Assembly: GCF_016097555.1 (NCBI RefSeq)
Contig: NC_054704.1
Span: forward strand, 26,730,795-26,794,794
Direction of reading: 5' to 3'
Origin: Gigantopelta aegis
Lineage: Eukaryota > Mollusca > Gastropoda > Neomphalida > Peltospiridae
DNA: 64,000 bases
The notes under the pieces are model-generated. The model saw nothing but the letters and a program-made list of their open reading frames with translations, was not told the DNA's origin and made no database searches. Shown piece after piece: positions 26,168 to 40,900 of the stretch. The stretch's first letter is position 1, and every line of letters begins with the position of its first letter. A program made the translations under genes and the position numbers.

Positions 26168-26405
26168 AGTGGGCCCATTGGGCTATTTCTCATTCCAGCC
26201 AGTGCACCACGATTGGCATATCAAAGGCCGTGGTATGTGCTATCCTGTCTGTGGGATGTTGCATATAAAAGATCTCTTTCTACTAATGGAAAAATGTAGT
26301 GAGTTTCCTCTCTAAGGCCATATGTCAGAATTACCAAATGATTGACATCCAGTAGCCGATGATTAATAAATCAATGTGCTCTAGTGGTGTTATTAAGCAA
26401 CAAAA
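26168..26405 (+). mobile_element. SINE (type 2), 5' truncated
   Basis: CAGTGGGCCCATTGGGCTAT through GCATATAAAAGATC to TAGTGGTGTTATTAAGC. Confidence 0.82.
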
Positions 26406-26520
26406 AAGAGTGAGATGTAGTTCAGTAGTAGTAGAGTCTAAATTTGTGTAAAGCCCACCAGTTTTTAGGATCAATCTAACAACCATATATATGTAGTTGG
26501 GTTATATGCCTTAACCTGTG

Positions 26521-26925
26521 GTACTAGCCTCTGTGGTATCATGGTTAGGCCATCGGTCTACAGGCTGGTAGGTACTGGGTTCGGATCCCAGTCGAGGCAT
26601 GGGATTTTTAATCCAGATACCGACTCCAAACCCTGAGTGAGTGCTCCGCAAGGCTCAATGGATAGGTGTAAACCACTTGCACCGACCAGTGATCCATAAC
26701 TGGTTCAACAAAGGCCATGGTTTGTACTATCCTGTCTGTGGGAAGCGCAAATAAAAGATCACTTGCTGCCTATCGTAAAAAGAGTAGCCTATGTGGTGAC
26801 AGCGGGTTTCCTCTAAAAAAACGTGTCAGAATGACCATGTGTTTGACGTTCAATAGCTGATGATAAGATAAAAAATCAATGTGCTCTAGTGGCGTCGTTA
26901 AATAAAACAAACTTTTCATTTCTTT
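26521..26925 (+). mobile_element. tRNA-derived SINE (type 1)
   Basis: Head ATCATGGTTAGGCCATCGG and GGTTCGGATCCCAGTCGAGG, complete core and tail GTCGTTAAATAAAAC. Confidence 0.88.
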
Positions 26926-27169
26926 TTTAACCTGTGGTATGTTTTGTTCTGCCTGGTTAGTGGGTGGTTTTTTTTAAAGTTCATTTTCTAGACTATATAT
27001 GTGTTGCACTTACATACATGAAATACCTAACCATTGCTGATTTAATAATGTGCTAGGGTGTCATTGTCCTGTACTTTTAACCAGTTATGGTTTTTGTACT
27101 ATAATTCAACAAGACTGGCATTGTGATAATTGTTTTTTCTAATAACCTCTTTGTGTGGTTTGTTTTCAG

Positions 27170-27248
27170 ACTATTTTTTCCTGATTAAAACAGGAGAGAA
27201 GCAGACAGCCTTTTGGTTTAGCAATTCTTTAGTTGCTAAACAGAAGAG
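27170..27248 (+). other. KIDINS220: Probable KIDINS220 5' UTR part preceding the start codon
   Basis: TTTGTTTTCAG at 27159-27169 is a good 3' splice site, and the sequence from there to the ATG at 27249 has no other use. This suggests that a non-coding first exon lies upstream, so the promoter is probably somewhere between the POLR1D-like start at 20810 and here. The ATG context is AGAAGAGATGG, with G at +4. Confidence 0.5.
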
Positions 27249-27359
27249 ATGGCTAATTTCAAATCTCAGTTGCTATGGGACAACATAGAGAAGGGAGATC
27301 TGTCTGCAGTGCACGGACTCTTGGAAGGAGAAAATATAAACCTTGAAGAAAGAGATGAG
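27249..27359 (+). CDS. KIDINS220: KIDINS220 coding exon 1 (start, N-terminal helix)
   Basis: Begins [20 protein letters not shown] and ends LEERDE in phase 0. It corresponds to the human N-terminus where a helix pair leads into the first ankyrin repeat (VEEENIPALKALLE region). The donor is gtgggt, and a tandem array starts right after it. Confidence 0.88.
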
Positions 27360-30300
27360 GTGGGTCATAACAAAGTTTTTAATTAACAATAAAATCTATA
27401 CATTAATTTGAATGTCACAGAACTCTATGGGTCTTAAAGGAGTTTTTAATTCACAGTAAAATCCGTACATTATTTTGAATATCACATATATAACTCTATA
27501 TGTCATATAGAAGTTTTTAGTTCACAGTAAAATCCATATGTTATTTTGAATGTCACAGAACTCTATGGGTCTTAAAGGAGTTTTTAATTCATAGTAAAAT
27601 CCGTACATTATTTTGAATATCACATACATAACTCTATAGGTCATATAGAAGTTTTTAGTTCACAGTAAAATCCATATGTTATTTTGAATGTCACAGAACT
27701 CTATGGGTCTTAAAGGAGTTTTTAATTCACAGTAAAATCCGTACATTATTTTGAATATCACATAACTCTACAGGTCATATAGAAGTTTTTAGTTCACAGT
27801 AAAATCTGTACATTAATTTCAATGTTAGTGCTCACATAAGCCTATGGGTCATATAGAAGTTTTTAATTCACAGTAAAATCCATACATTAATTTGAATGTC
27901 ACATAACTTTATGGACCATAAAGGAGTTTTTAATTCACAGTGAAATATGTACATTAGTTTGAATGTCACATAACTGGGCCATAAAGGAATTTTTAATTAA
28001 AAAAAATTCATACATTACTTTGAATGTCACATACCTCTATGAGTCATAATGGAGTTTTTAATTCACATATTAATTTGTCATGTAACTCTTCATGTTTGGC
28101 TGACACAGGCTACCTGTATTAGTTACATCAGTGACATAGCAAGAATTTGTTTGAGTATACTTATTACGGAGGTAAAACCAGCACTCAACTGAACACACAG
28201 TTTGTAGTGGTTGTCTGTGAAACCTTTATTTACCTTAAATTGTTGTTTTAAGTGGATATCTGATATGTGTGGGTAGGTGATGGATTGAAAGGCTCAAATA
28301 ACAGACTGTAAATGTATATTCTAACATGTTTAAGTATACAAGTACTTGTACTTAGGAGACATCAAAATAAGTATAGTGACTGATAACCCATACATGTACG
28401 GTACAGGTTATTGTAAATTATGGGCCTGGGCCAGTACTTTTGAAGTTATCTTAGCTACAATATATCATAAATCCGTTTTAAGTGACTGCGGAAAATGTCA
28501 TAGTGTATTTTTGAAATTGTCTAAGTCTAAAATATCATAAATACATCGTAGATCCTATGACAGGTTCATACATATCGTAGCCTAGGAACTAATATGATGG
28601 ATTACTTCTAAAATGTCCCAAACTCTAAATATTTTATCGTCAAAACTTTAAAACAGTGTATTTCAACCTTGACCTTTGACTGCTACAGCATATATTTCAT
28701 AAAATTTACCATTCGATATAATGGGGTCTGATTGGGGTTGTTGAAGAAGACAAGTGAAATGCACCTATAGTCCATCCCATCCTCCAACAAAATTGTTTTT
28801 TATTTTTGTAAATAATTTCAGTTTAGTTTGACGTAAGAAGAAAAGTAAAAGTGTTTTGGAAGTAACCAAAATAAATACTATTTTTGTGTGCCATTTAGAA
28901 GACAACTGACTCTGAAATAAATAACTTGTAGTAAATTTTATAGTTTGAAAAAAGGCATTCCCAGTGGGATGGACTATAGTAAATAATCTATAGGAATGCC
29001 TAAATAAAGAAATATTACTGAAGTAAACCAAACTGACAATTTTTCACTACTTACAGCAATAAAAAGTAGACATGGAACTTCTCCAAAATACATAAACAGC
29101 ACGTAGTAAGGTGCCAAAAAGTGGGGGGGGGGGGGGAGAGGGGGCACATATATACCGGTATATAAATATATATAAACCATCTCTGCTGCTACTAGATCAT
29201 GCCCCCTTGCCCCTTGTTTCTTATGCCAGTGAAATTATATTACACCCATTGCATGACTTGTTTGGACATGGAGGGGAGGGGGAGTTCCAGGTGTTACTTT
29301 TTATTTATTTTTTTGTTTGTTTGTGGTGTATATATGGTCTAGCTTTACATAGCGTTAAAGGGATGGGAGGTGTCTAATTTTGACAAAAATAGCCTTGTGT
29401 AATATTTGAAAGGCCCCTTAGGCTGTATCCATTTTCCTTCTTGGATTTGTGATTTTCAGTTATTAATTAAAAGTATTAAGTTAAAGTTTGTTTTGTTTAA
29501 CGACACTACTAGAGCACATTAACTTATTAATTATTGGCTATTGGATGTCAAAGATTTGGTAATTTCGACATATAGTCTTACTGAGGAAACCGGGTATATT
29601 TTTATATTACTATTGTCGTCTATGGGATTTGATTTGTTAGTATATACACCCTATATGAGACCATGCTTAAAGGCATATTGTCACAGACCCCTGACCTATT
29701 TAATGGTCTAACAAAGTATTACCTGAACAAAAATAATTTGACTTGTCCCTAAATGTACTTTATTCAGCCATCTTCATATCCACCACATTCCATTTATTAA
29801 TGACATTTTGTAAAAAAATAATTAAATTATGGCAATTATGTGGTCCATAATTCAAAAACTAAAATTGCCGAGAGGGATGACATGGATTTCCATCTATCAT
29901 GGTTCTGTTAAGGAGATCCGATAGCTAGATTTGGTTTCCAATAATTAATGTAATTTTTATTTATTATCCATTTTTAGAGAAATAAGGTCTTAAATCCGTG
30001 ACAGTATGCCTTTAATAAAAATAATAATGATAATAATAATAAAGGGGCGGGACATAGCCCATTGATAAAGCATTCGCTTGATGCATGGTCAGTCTGGGAT
30101 TGATTCCCATCGATGGGCCCATTGGGCTATTGCTTGTTCCAGGCTTTTAAAGGCTGTGATATGTGTTATCCTGTCTGTGTGATGGTGCATATAAAAGATA
30201 CTTGCTAGTAATGGAAAAATGTAGTAGGTTTCCTCTCTATGACTATATGTAAAAATTACCAAATGTTTGACATTCAATAGCCGTTGATTAATCCACCAGT

Positions 30301-33300
30301 ATACACTAGTGGTGTTGTTAAATAAAGCAAACTTTAACTTTAATAATAATAATTTAATTTTTATTTTATTGTAGGAGTTAAAAGTGTGGATAAAACCAGA
30401 AAATTGGCTTTGGGTCATATTTTATTATTCTGTCTAGCTACAGATCCAATTTTGTTTGTTTTAGATTGGCCTAAATTACTGTATGTATATCGCGTTTAAA
30501 TACCAGTACAGCTCTCTTTTTTCTTCTTCTAAACATGTAGAATGGACAAACGTTTCTCATGCTGGCCAGTGAGAAAGGTGAACTCCATATTGTCCGAGAA
30601 CTGCTTGATGCTGAAGTGGACGTTAATGCTGTGGATAATGTAAGTTAAATACTGACATTGAAGATTCACAGGGTTACGGCCAGAGGGTAATACCGGTATG
30701 GTGCCATACCCAAATTTATGGGGTTTTTTAAAGTTAACCTTTGACAAACTTATTACTCTTATCATTACTCTATTATTTTCTTAACCCTAACCCTAAACTT
30801 AACCCATTTTCTTTCGGGGGAGGCCCCCCCCCCCCCCCCCCCCCCCCATAACCCCTGTTGACTGTTGTTGCATTCAATTCCATAGCATCATATTCAAAAA
30901 TTTCTTTCTGGCAGAAATACGGACTAGGTATGTACCAAGATGAAAATACCCAGAATTCTATATTTTAATGCCAGCCAAAAATTGGTTCTAGTATTGGTTT
31001 ACTGGTCTACATGTGTATGATGAAAGGTTCACAGTAAACCCCTGTATTTCAAGACCTTGCAAATTGAGTTTTTGAGATTTGTTTTACCAATGTCATTTCT
31101 ATCCCTGTATGGAATAAATTATTTTATTCAGTGCCTTGTAAATCATCCCAATAATTTTACTTTCTCTTAATATTAAATACACTGTATATTTTAACTGGCT
31201 TCTGATTAACTTTTCTCTTGAAGGACTAAGTCTATATTACATTGATATTAACATGAGAGTTTGATTTCAGGATAACTGGAGTGCACTGCTTTGTGCGGCT
31301 AAAGAGGGACATTTGGAGATTGTTATTGTACTTCTGGAAAAGTATGCAATCATAGAGCATAGAGATATGGTAGGTTTGCTCATAACACGTATATTAGAAT
31401 GAATGATTGAATGTTTAACGACACCCCAGCACGAAAAATACCTCGGCTATACTTATATTAGATGCTGGATTTTATGACACTATCAGTACCTAGACAAAAT
31501 GATAATTAAATATCAAGTATTCTTGTTTTCATATAAAGTCAGACATCATTAAATTCAAAATTGAATGGGTCGGTGAGATTTATCAAATTTTAGGGAGTTT
31601 AAGTTTTTAAAGTTACCTAGTATATTATATGTCAAATCAAATTAAAAGGCAACTATTTTAAATTTTCTTATTTAATTCCAAAATGAGTTAAAGTTTATTT
31701 GTTCACTTTTGTTTCTTTGTTTTTTTTTAGAATGGATGGACTGCTCTAATGTGGGCATGCTACAAGGGACATTCTATGGTGGTGCAAGAACTGCTCGATA
31801 TTGATGCTAACCTAAATGTAAAGGCTGAGGTATGTATTACCTATTTTTTAACTGTCCTGTTGTGTAAAAAGTAAAGAAAGCACCTGTCCATGGCCCCACG
31901 TTTTGACTGACCCCATAAAATTGACTAATGTTTTATACAGCTGTTCTTTTTACAAATATAGAAACGATATGTATGTCTCCATCCGTCCGTCCGTCCGTCC
32001 AATTATTTGAATAATACATTGATTATTTTCCACAGCACAACATGACATGCTTGGCTTGGGCAGCCGGACGAGGTTATCTGGAAATAGTTAAGATGCTCAT
32101 CAAGAAGGGAGCCAAGATCAATTCCAGTGACAAGGTGAGAGAGTGTCTTCATAGACAACATGTGACTACGTGTATTTATGACTAGAGGTGTGAAAAAATC
32201 ACTCAACTGGCCTCATTTCTGTAGTCATTTCCGTAACTTGATTTTTGTGCTTGTATCCAATTAAGAATTTCAACTATTTGGACCATTTGAGGGTCAATGG
32301 TTAGATATTGGTGGTTAGTTAGTTATTTTATTTATAAATTACACCCTCCCCCCCCCCCCCCCCCCCCCCCCCAAAAAAAGAAGAAGTGTTTTTTTTTTTT
32401 TTTTACATCTGTGAATAATGAATGCAATTTGCCAATCAAATAGGTTATTTCTAGTCGAGTCGAACATTCGGAACTCCTGTAGTCTGAATATTTAGGGGAG
32501 GGGACTCTTTATTTTACCAACACTACATGTAAACTAACTGGTATATACACACATGACTCGAAATAGCTGACTGTGAAAAGCAAAAAATGGTAAATGTTTT
32601 AGACCTGGCAGGTTAAGTAAAAATTTACCTGCTACTCAAGAGAAAAATGCACACACGATTATCTTATCTGCTATTTAGCTCATAATTCGGTAATATTTTA
32701 ATTCCATAATTATCTAAAATATGTTTCAGAGGTCATAATTCTTCATACGTCATAATTCTTCCCTCAAAGTCTAATTTAATTAACTTGATTCACTGCTTAG
32801 CAGTATTTTTTTTTTTTTTTGCTATACTGAGTTAAAAAGTAAAACAAGGAAGATATATATATATATGTATATACACACACACACACACACACACACATGT
32901 AGCCACATTGTTGGATACGGGTACCCCAGACACAGATGAAATTTCCAGACATTTTATGGCTTAATGGAATGAATATTAATGGCCAGTCCATGGGTAGTAG
33001 AAGGAATACACTGTGGTTGAGAGGTCCGGTTACAGTAAGTATTCCTGAGAATATAAAAATTATCAATGTTTTCCTCATTGTGTTTTATATTAATTAATGA
33101 TGTTCTCTATGATTGAAAACAGCAAATTGAATTCAGCGTTACTGTATTTTCAGTATGGGACAACTCCATTGATCTGGGCAGCTCGTAAAGGTTATCAGGA
33201 AATTGTTGAACTTCTTCTTGCTGAGGGTGCCAATGTTGATTCATCTGGAATGGTATTTATCCATTTTATGACCAGTTACAGCTGAGTTTGTCCTTCTTAT

Positions 33301-34835
33301 AACATGGTAGACCAGGTGATCATATGTTTGATATCTTACCTAAATGTAGTAATTACTGATTGTACAATGTTCAGAAGTCTCAATAAACAAACATGTATGC
33401 TATTCATTAGTTAAATAGAGGATTTTTTAATATAAAAAATATCAACCGAGTCTATGTTAATTGGTATTTGTCTCGGCAGATGAGGTTGATATTTTACATA
33501 TTAAAAAACACGAGTAGCAAATTCTATTTCTCCTGTAACACTTCTAAAATAACATTTTAATTAAATTTTTAGTAAATCACAGTACTAAAGTCGCCACCAT
33601 TGGTAATATGACATCTTCACGATTAGCACAAATTAGTTTGACGTCACACATTTTAACTAAAGTTTTGAAAACGTTAAGCTCAGGTACACAGATCTTGTTG
33701 GTTTGTAAGCAAATGACCCATCCACAGCAACACATTACCTTGAGACCTTGCAAATTTGCATACCATTATTAACTGGGTTAATACACTAAAATTATCACAT
33801 GGGTTTATGACATGGATATCATGGGTAACTTATAGGATAAACAAATATATTACATTTCTAAATCCTGAAAACAGATTTTTATTGAAATTAGGCTGGATTG
33901 TAAAGTATAATAATTAAATTTTTAAACTCCATCCCATCTTTAATGTTTGAAGAATAAACTGAAAAGAAATTCTTGTGCAGTATTAACATGTAACAATTAT
34001 GTTTTAAAACTTATGTTTTCTACTGACATCCCCCTGACATAAAACAAATATTTCAATGTTTTATTTTTAAAATATTGACCTTAATTTTATTCAGGGTAAG
34101 ACTAATTCTTTTTGCATGTTTCAGAACTCATGGACTCCATTACTGGTAGCAACAAGTGGACGCTTTGTTGATGTGGTTCGTGCTCTTCTAGAATACGACC
34201 CAAACATCAATGCTACAGACAGGGTATATTGACTTCTATTCTTTTCTGTCTTCAATGAATTAGAAGTCACTAGTAATTAAGCATCCAAACTGAGAGTCTC
34301 CAATTATCCTATTAACTTGAAGAGTTTTAAATCAAAGGTTTTGTCTATGATATTATAATAATACTTTAAAATTCCATTTCAGAATTATCTCCATAAAATT
34401 CCTACGATTGGTCTAAGTATCCAAGACCCTTTTTTAAAGACAGTGCCACCTGAGTAGAATTTTGTTCATTGTTAATTTTTAAAACAACAACTTGGGGGAA
34501 ATAATTTATGATCAAGGATATCTTTCAGATTGACATGAAGTGAATTGTTATTAAACTCATTTGTGTTTGTATTCTAGGATGGACTTACTGTGTTGGCAAT
34601 GGCTGCCAAGGAAGGTTGTCCAGAGATTGTGCACAGCCTTGTTGCAAAAGGAGCTTATGTCAATGTTACAGACAGGGTGAGATTATCATTTCACAAATAA
34701 TGTAATTTAAACCAGTAGAAACTGTTTCTTGTTTTGTTTGTGGGATTTTTTTTGTGCATAATGTTATGCATAAATATTATATATCTATTTAAATATTATA
34801 ATATGTATATGTATATCTATCTATATCTATATCTA

Positions 34836-34930
<95 letters not shown>

Positions 34931-37900
34931 TATATTATATTATATTATATGTGCAAAATGGCTATTTGGATATTTAGACTAATAAATGGATTGATGGTTG
35001 GATGGATGAACCGATGGATGGATGGATTAATGGATGGATGTGTATGCATGAACAGATGGATCTTGGGTGGGTGGATGTCTTTTGAGTGATACACCAATAA
35101 TAAATTTCATGGACAGATTGGTCGTCAAGCACATGAAAGAATAGAAGAGATGGAATTGGCTGAACCAATATATGTGAATGACTGATTTAAATTAATAATG
35201 TTAAATGTATAGGAATAAACTAAAAATCTTCTCTTTTTTCCTTTTCTTTTTCAGGCAGGAGACACAATCCTCATCCACGCTGTAAAGGGTGGACATACAG
35301 AGATTGTTAAAGTTCTACTCAACAAATATGTAGATGTTGACGTTGCGGGATCAGTATGTACAGTTCGTTGTTTCTTATCAGATGTGTTTTAGGGAATTCA
35401 TCCAAACTGGCTCGGACAGCCATCTCTTTAAAGGGACCATCTGCATCATTAGTCTTCTAATTGGTACAAGCATCGGCATTGGTGGTCTTGTGGTTAAGCC
35501 ATCGGACAGGTGCTGGTAGGTACTGGGTTCACAACCCGGTACCGGCTCCCACCCAGAGCGAATTTTAACGACTCAGTGGGTAGGTGTAAGACCACTACCC
35601 ACCTCTTCTCTCTCACTAACCACTAACACCTAACAACTAAGTCACTGTCCTGGACAGACAGCCCAGATAGCTGAGGTATGTGCCCAGGACAGCATGCTTG
35701 AACCTTACTAGGATATAAGCATGAAAATGAAGTTGAAAAGAAATGAAATGAAATAAATTGATAGAAGCTGACATGGACTGAGAACTTCTCTGTCTTTAAG
35801 AGAAAGTGTTTTGTTAAACTCTGTACTGAAATTGTTGTTGGATTACAGGAAACCCAGTCTTCTAAAGACTCCTGAGTTTGCTGCCTTAGTCGGATGTTGC
35901 CAATTCATAGAGCCTTTTTAATAAAGAAACTTACTTAGTGAATACACTTTCATATGGTAGTAGCCATATATCCAATGTGTTTGAATTTTAGCTCCCAAAC
36001 ATTTTGTACATGTGAAAAAATATATATTAGGATTCCGAAGTAAAATAAAGAAAGACTTGCTACAGAAATTAGCATGATGGAATATGCATTGTATTCATGG
36101 ACAATGATTTTTAAAAAGGCTCTGTTGGCTGAAAACATTATGCAGTATCAGGACAGTCTCTTTAAAGGTAGAGTAAACTCAAACAAGAGATTTATGTGTT
36201 GGAAAGATGCATACGCGGACCACCAACACATACTGACACTTTAACAAATGAAAAACGCGTAATTTTAGAGTTAATAAAAAAAACATGATTATTCCTGCTA
36301 ACTGGGGGCAGCCATTTTGTTTCGTTTTTGTGACGTCCGGTGGCATAGCTTGGGGCGAAGTGATGTCAGCTCCGTCCATCTGCTCTATGCACAGTGTAAA
36401 CAAATGCTCTAATTTACGACAAGGCGCTTCGCTTTCATCAACCTGACTTGCAAAACAACATAAATGACTTGATAGTATAATATACAGTTTAACTAAATAT
36501 ATTTCAATTTGCATCAATAGAACGAAATGGAGTTATAGTGTTTTTCTTTTTTTTTAAATCCAAAGAAAAACAAAGCATATTATTAGGCCTATTGGTATGT
36601 TATGTTCGAGCAAAAACGACCACTCACGATACCCAAGTGATAATTTTCTTTTCTTTGGGACTACGTAATTGGTCAGTTTTGTGATTTTAGATGGGGAAAG
36701 TCTACTTAATCAAGGGTTTTACAGAATTGCTTACAGTAATAAAGCAGGGCGGCTGATAATGCCCATTACGATTGAAGGGGTATCCGTACGGTTACCACAC
36801 AATACCCTGTGATCTTCATAAAAGAGGCACGTATTTTTAGTGAGTCTAGACACAGTGTCTGGGGACCGTCTAAATATACACCTGCCAATCAGGAACCATA
36901 GAAAGGCCACGGAAAGAAAAGACCAATTAACTAAGAAAACACTCCGATTATTATTTCAGTACATGGTTTAATTTATATACAAACCATAATACAGTTATTT
37001 CAACACTTTGACAATGGTGGTTTATTTTGTATTGATAATATATAATTGTTGCTGGCTTACTGGGATGACTGTTATTACAGAATATTGCGATGCATCCGCA
37101 AAAAATCAGGTATGTTTTGTTTCTTCAGTTCGAAGACTAATTCCTGACGTGACACATTAGGTATTACGTAACCACCAGCTCGCCAGAGGGCGTATTCACT
37201 GGGATGATACAAAATGGCTGCACCCGTTATATATAATAGCCGTCACATTTAACCGTTTTATTAATTAACTATATGATTATACTTGTTGATATTATGTAAT
37301 GTGCATTATATATCATTGAATATGCATACCAGGTCAAATGCCTTCATTGTCCCTTCCTTTAAGGATGGTTCAAAGCATAAATGTTGACTGCATGCAATTT
37401 AATTCATAATCATGTTAGAATAATTGTTGACTGCATGCAATTTAATGCACAATCATGTTAAAATAATTGTTGACTGCGTGCAATTTAATTCATAATCATG
37501 TTAGAATAATTGTTGACTGCATGCAATTTAATTCATAATCATGTTACAATAAATGTTGACTGCATGCAATTTAATTCATAATCATGTTACAATAAATGTT
37601 GACTGCGTGCAATTTAATTCATAATCATGTTAGAATAATTGTTGACTACATGCAATTTAATTCATAATCATGTTACAATAAATGTTGATTGCATGTAATT
37701 TAATGCATAATCATGTTAGAATAAATGATTTTGAAAAGTTGTGTTCTTTTTCCAGGAAGGTAAGACTGCTTTATACTGGTCAGTGGAGAAGGGTTATACT
37801 GAGATAACCAGATTACTGCTAGATAGTGACCCTGACCTTGAACTCAGCACAAAGGTTTGTCTCAGATTATTATGAGATTATTCGGCTGTATAAAATTTCT

Positions 37901-40900
37901 GAGATTATTATGTGATTATTCTGCTGTATGAAATTTCTGAAACAAGAGCTAAAACAATTATAGTACAATTTTGAAATAAACCATGCAAATTTGATTATTT
38001 TGTTATACTTGTTTTTCTATGACATAGTTTTTGGAGACTAAAATCTCCAATTATGCTATTAACATGAAGAGTTTTAAATAAAAGGTTTTGTCTTTGATAG
38101 ATATATATATAATAATAACATTTTAAAATTCCATTTCAGAATTATAAAAAAAAAAATCTTAATTTTGACAGTTATTCGATAAAATAAAAATAATAATTAA
38201 AAACATTTCATGCGTAGTGAAAAAAAAATTAAAAAATTCTCATGTAAATATTTGTTTTTTATTATCTTAAACTGATAGAATTTGTTGTTAGTATTTCATG
38301 GTGTGTTTTGTGTTCCTCAGGATGGTGTTACCCCTCTCTTACGAGCCGTGAGGAGTCGAAATGAAGAATGTGTCAAACTTCTTCTTGACAAGGGTTCGAG
38401 GGTGTCAGCCTGTGATAAGGTAACATATTGTTTTCATTGTTAGTCTCCTGCCAGTCCATCCGGAGGGGACTGTCTGTCTGTCCATCTCTCTGTTTGTCCA
38501 TCCATCCGTCCGTCCGACATATGTTTTCCGGATGTATTTTGCAGAAGGCTTTGTGATATTGAGTTGAAATTTTGTGTATAGCTTTATCATATACTGTTAC
38601 AGATCAAATTTGACTTTCATGATTACCCATTTTTGACGGAGTTATGGCCCTTGAACGTAGTTGATATGAAAATTTGTTTTCTGGAATTTTGTTTGGCAAT
38701 ACCTGAAAACACTGAGGTGAATTTTTGTATATAGCTTTATCATGTACCGTTACTGATCAAGTTTAACTTTCATGGTTATTTATCCACTTTTCACAGATGT
38801 TTGTCCGTTGAATTTAGGAGATACGAAAAATTGTTGGGTCAAGTAGGGACGTGTATTGCTTTAGCAATACTCTCAAAATTCTTTGTTTTTTAATGGTCAT
38901 TCATTCTTTTAAAACACTGAAGAGTAGTTTCAGCTAAAACAGCTCTTTATTTTCCTTGTATAGTAATTGTTTTTTAATATAAACATGTAACATTTATATC
39001 TTCGTGTATAATCTATATGTCCAATACTCCTCAAACCATAATTATTCTAATTTCATCTGGAGATGAGTAAATGTTTAAATGAAGTGAATAGGGTCTGAGA
39101 TGTCAAACGTCCTGGTAATGCTGTAGAATGTATTCTTAACAGTACGTTGGTGGGCCCATTGGGCTATTTCTCATTCTAGCCAGTGCTAAACAACTGGTGT
39201 AACAAAGGCCTTGGCCAAATTGGATTTTGTCTTTAGGAAATAAAATTAAATTTAACCTAGTACAAATATTAGAATGATCAGAAACATGTTTAATATACAG
39301 CCACTAATATTTTATGCAGAAAAATATATTTGATATGTAATTACAATCGTTAAAAAGTCTCCGTTAGTCAATAACATCTTAAAAATTGCAGCAAACTCAG
39401 TAAGGTCCCTTTAAACTTTTAAAATTGTGGACCTGGAGAGTGCCAACTTTGGAAGTTTGATTGAAAATTATTTTAATCTAATTGATGTAAAGGCAAACTG
39501 TTATGTATGGATTCAATATCAATAAAAGGTGGCAAAAACAGTACATACACCTATATTATAAAGAAACATTCTGATTATTTAATAATTGAAAAGTATATAA
39601 TTTTTAATACGTTGCTATTATAGCCAAAATCGCCACTGAAAAGTTCAAAAACATTTTGTCAATACAATATTTATTAAAAGTTTGTATCATAGGTTATCTA
39701 AGTAAAACTCACGTGAACAGACTTCCGGTATCCTAAGATTTTGAAATATTGTCCCCTGTATTTAGCTCTAAAATTTAATATTCTTCATTTTTAGACTGGT
39801 GATACTGCACTGCATATAGCTATTCGAGCACGTAACAAAAAGATCACTGAGTTACTGCTTCGTAACCCAAAGAATGGCCGCCTGCTGTACCGAGCTAACA
39901 AGAGTGGTGAAACGCCTTACATGATGGATAACTATCATCCCCGTGGAGTGCTCGCTCAGATATTTGGACATAGTGAGTTCCTCGTGACAACATATATCTT
40001 TATTTTCTTTAAAACCTTGTTCATAACTGGTATATCAAAGGCCATGGTATGTGCTGTCCTGTCTGAAATGGTGCATATATAAGATTCATTGCTAATTATG
40101 GAAATTGTTTAGCTTGTTTCCTTTCTAAGACTAAAAGTTACTAAATGTTTTACATCCAATAGCCAATGATTAATGAATCAATGTGCTCTAGTGGTGTCGT
40201 TAAACAAAACAAACTTCAATTTTTTTTCTGTAAAACTGTTTATGTTATGTGGTTATATTTATTGATTATTTACTGGACATTTTAGTTTAAAAGACTATTT
40301 AAATATTTGTTTGACTTACTTTTAAATCTCCACACCAGGGCTCGCGCTGTCGGTAGCCAAATTAGCCATTGGCTAATTTTTACAAAAAATGGCTAATAAA
40401 ATTTGCAAGTGGCTAAAATTTTGGCTAAGCCATTTTCTATCTTCTCATGTGAACACACGGTTACATAATCTATCAACACCTCAGACATAATAATAATACC
40501 AAATATTCAATTAGTGTAATGGCGATCTCGCGACTGGTAACGAGAAATGGTGTCATCCAGAATACAGTGTAAGTTTAATGATGTTTGCTTATTTTAATAA
40601 TCATGGTATTAATTTTAACGGCATGTATGAAAGCAATTTCTGGAAGATCTGTAACTTGTTATTTTAACTTTGTAAAGTTTTTGAACCAAAGTAATAAAAA
40701 CAGATCGACAATGCGTATCAATTTGAATACACATGCCAGTTCAGGGCCGAAAGACATGTAGGCTATCCCATGGGCTGAGTTCAGCCAGACCGAGCGAAAA
40801 CAAAATGTTCACTAGACTGGTTTTTGCGCTTCACGTTAAACCAAATGGACACAACGGACACCAATCAAATAGTTTGCAAACATTAGGATGAACGTTCATT

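Larger units (their letters stand above)
20811..27169. other. Intergenic space between head-to-head POLR1D-like gene and KIDINS220
   Basis: Should contain the promoters of both genes and any KIDINS220 leader exon. A CpG-containing stretch around 21440-21560 is a possible promoter area but has no decisive motif. Also holds SINEs (23583-23840, 24067-24300, 25036-25235, 26168-26405, 26521-26925) and a dispersed repeat at 24616-25010. One exon-like segment on strand - at 21856-21956 is listed separately. Confidence 0.45.

Noticed and set aside
27360..28080. CRISPR-like spaced repeats
   Set aside because: The arrays in this window are plain tandem repeats without unique spacers, in an animal intron.
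34734..34982. Open frame with YLSI repeats
   Set aside because: Translation of the ATCT microsatellite in an intron.
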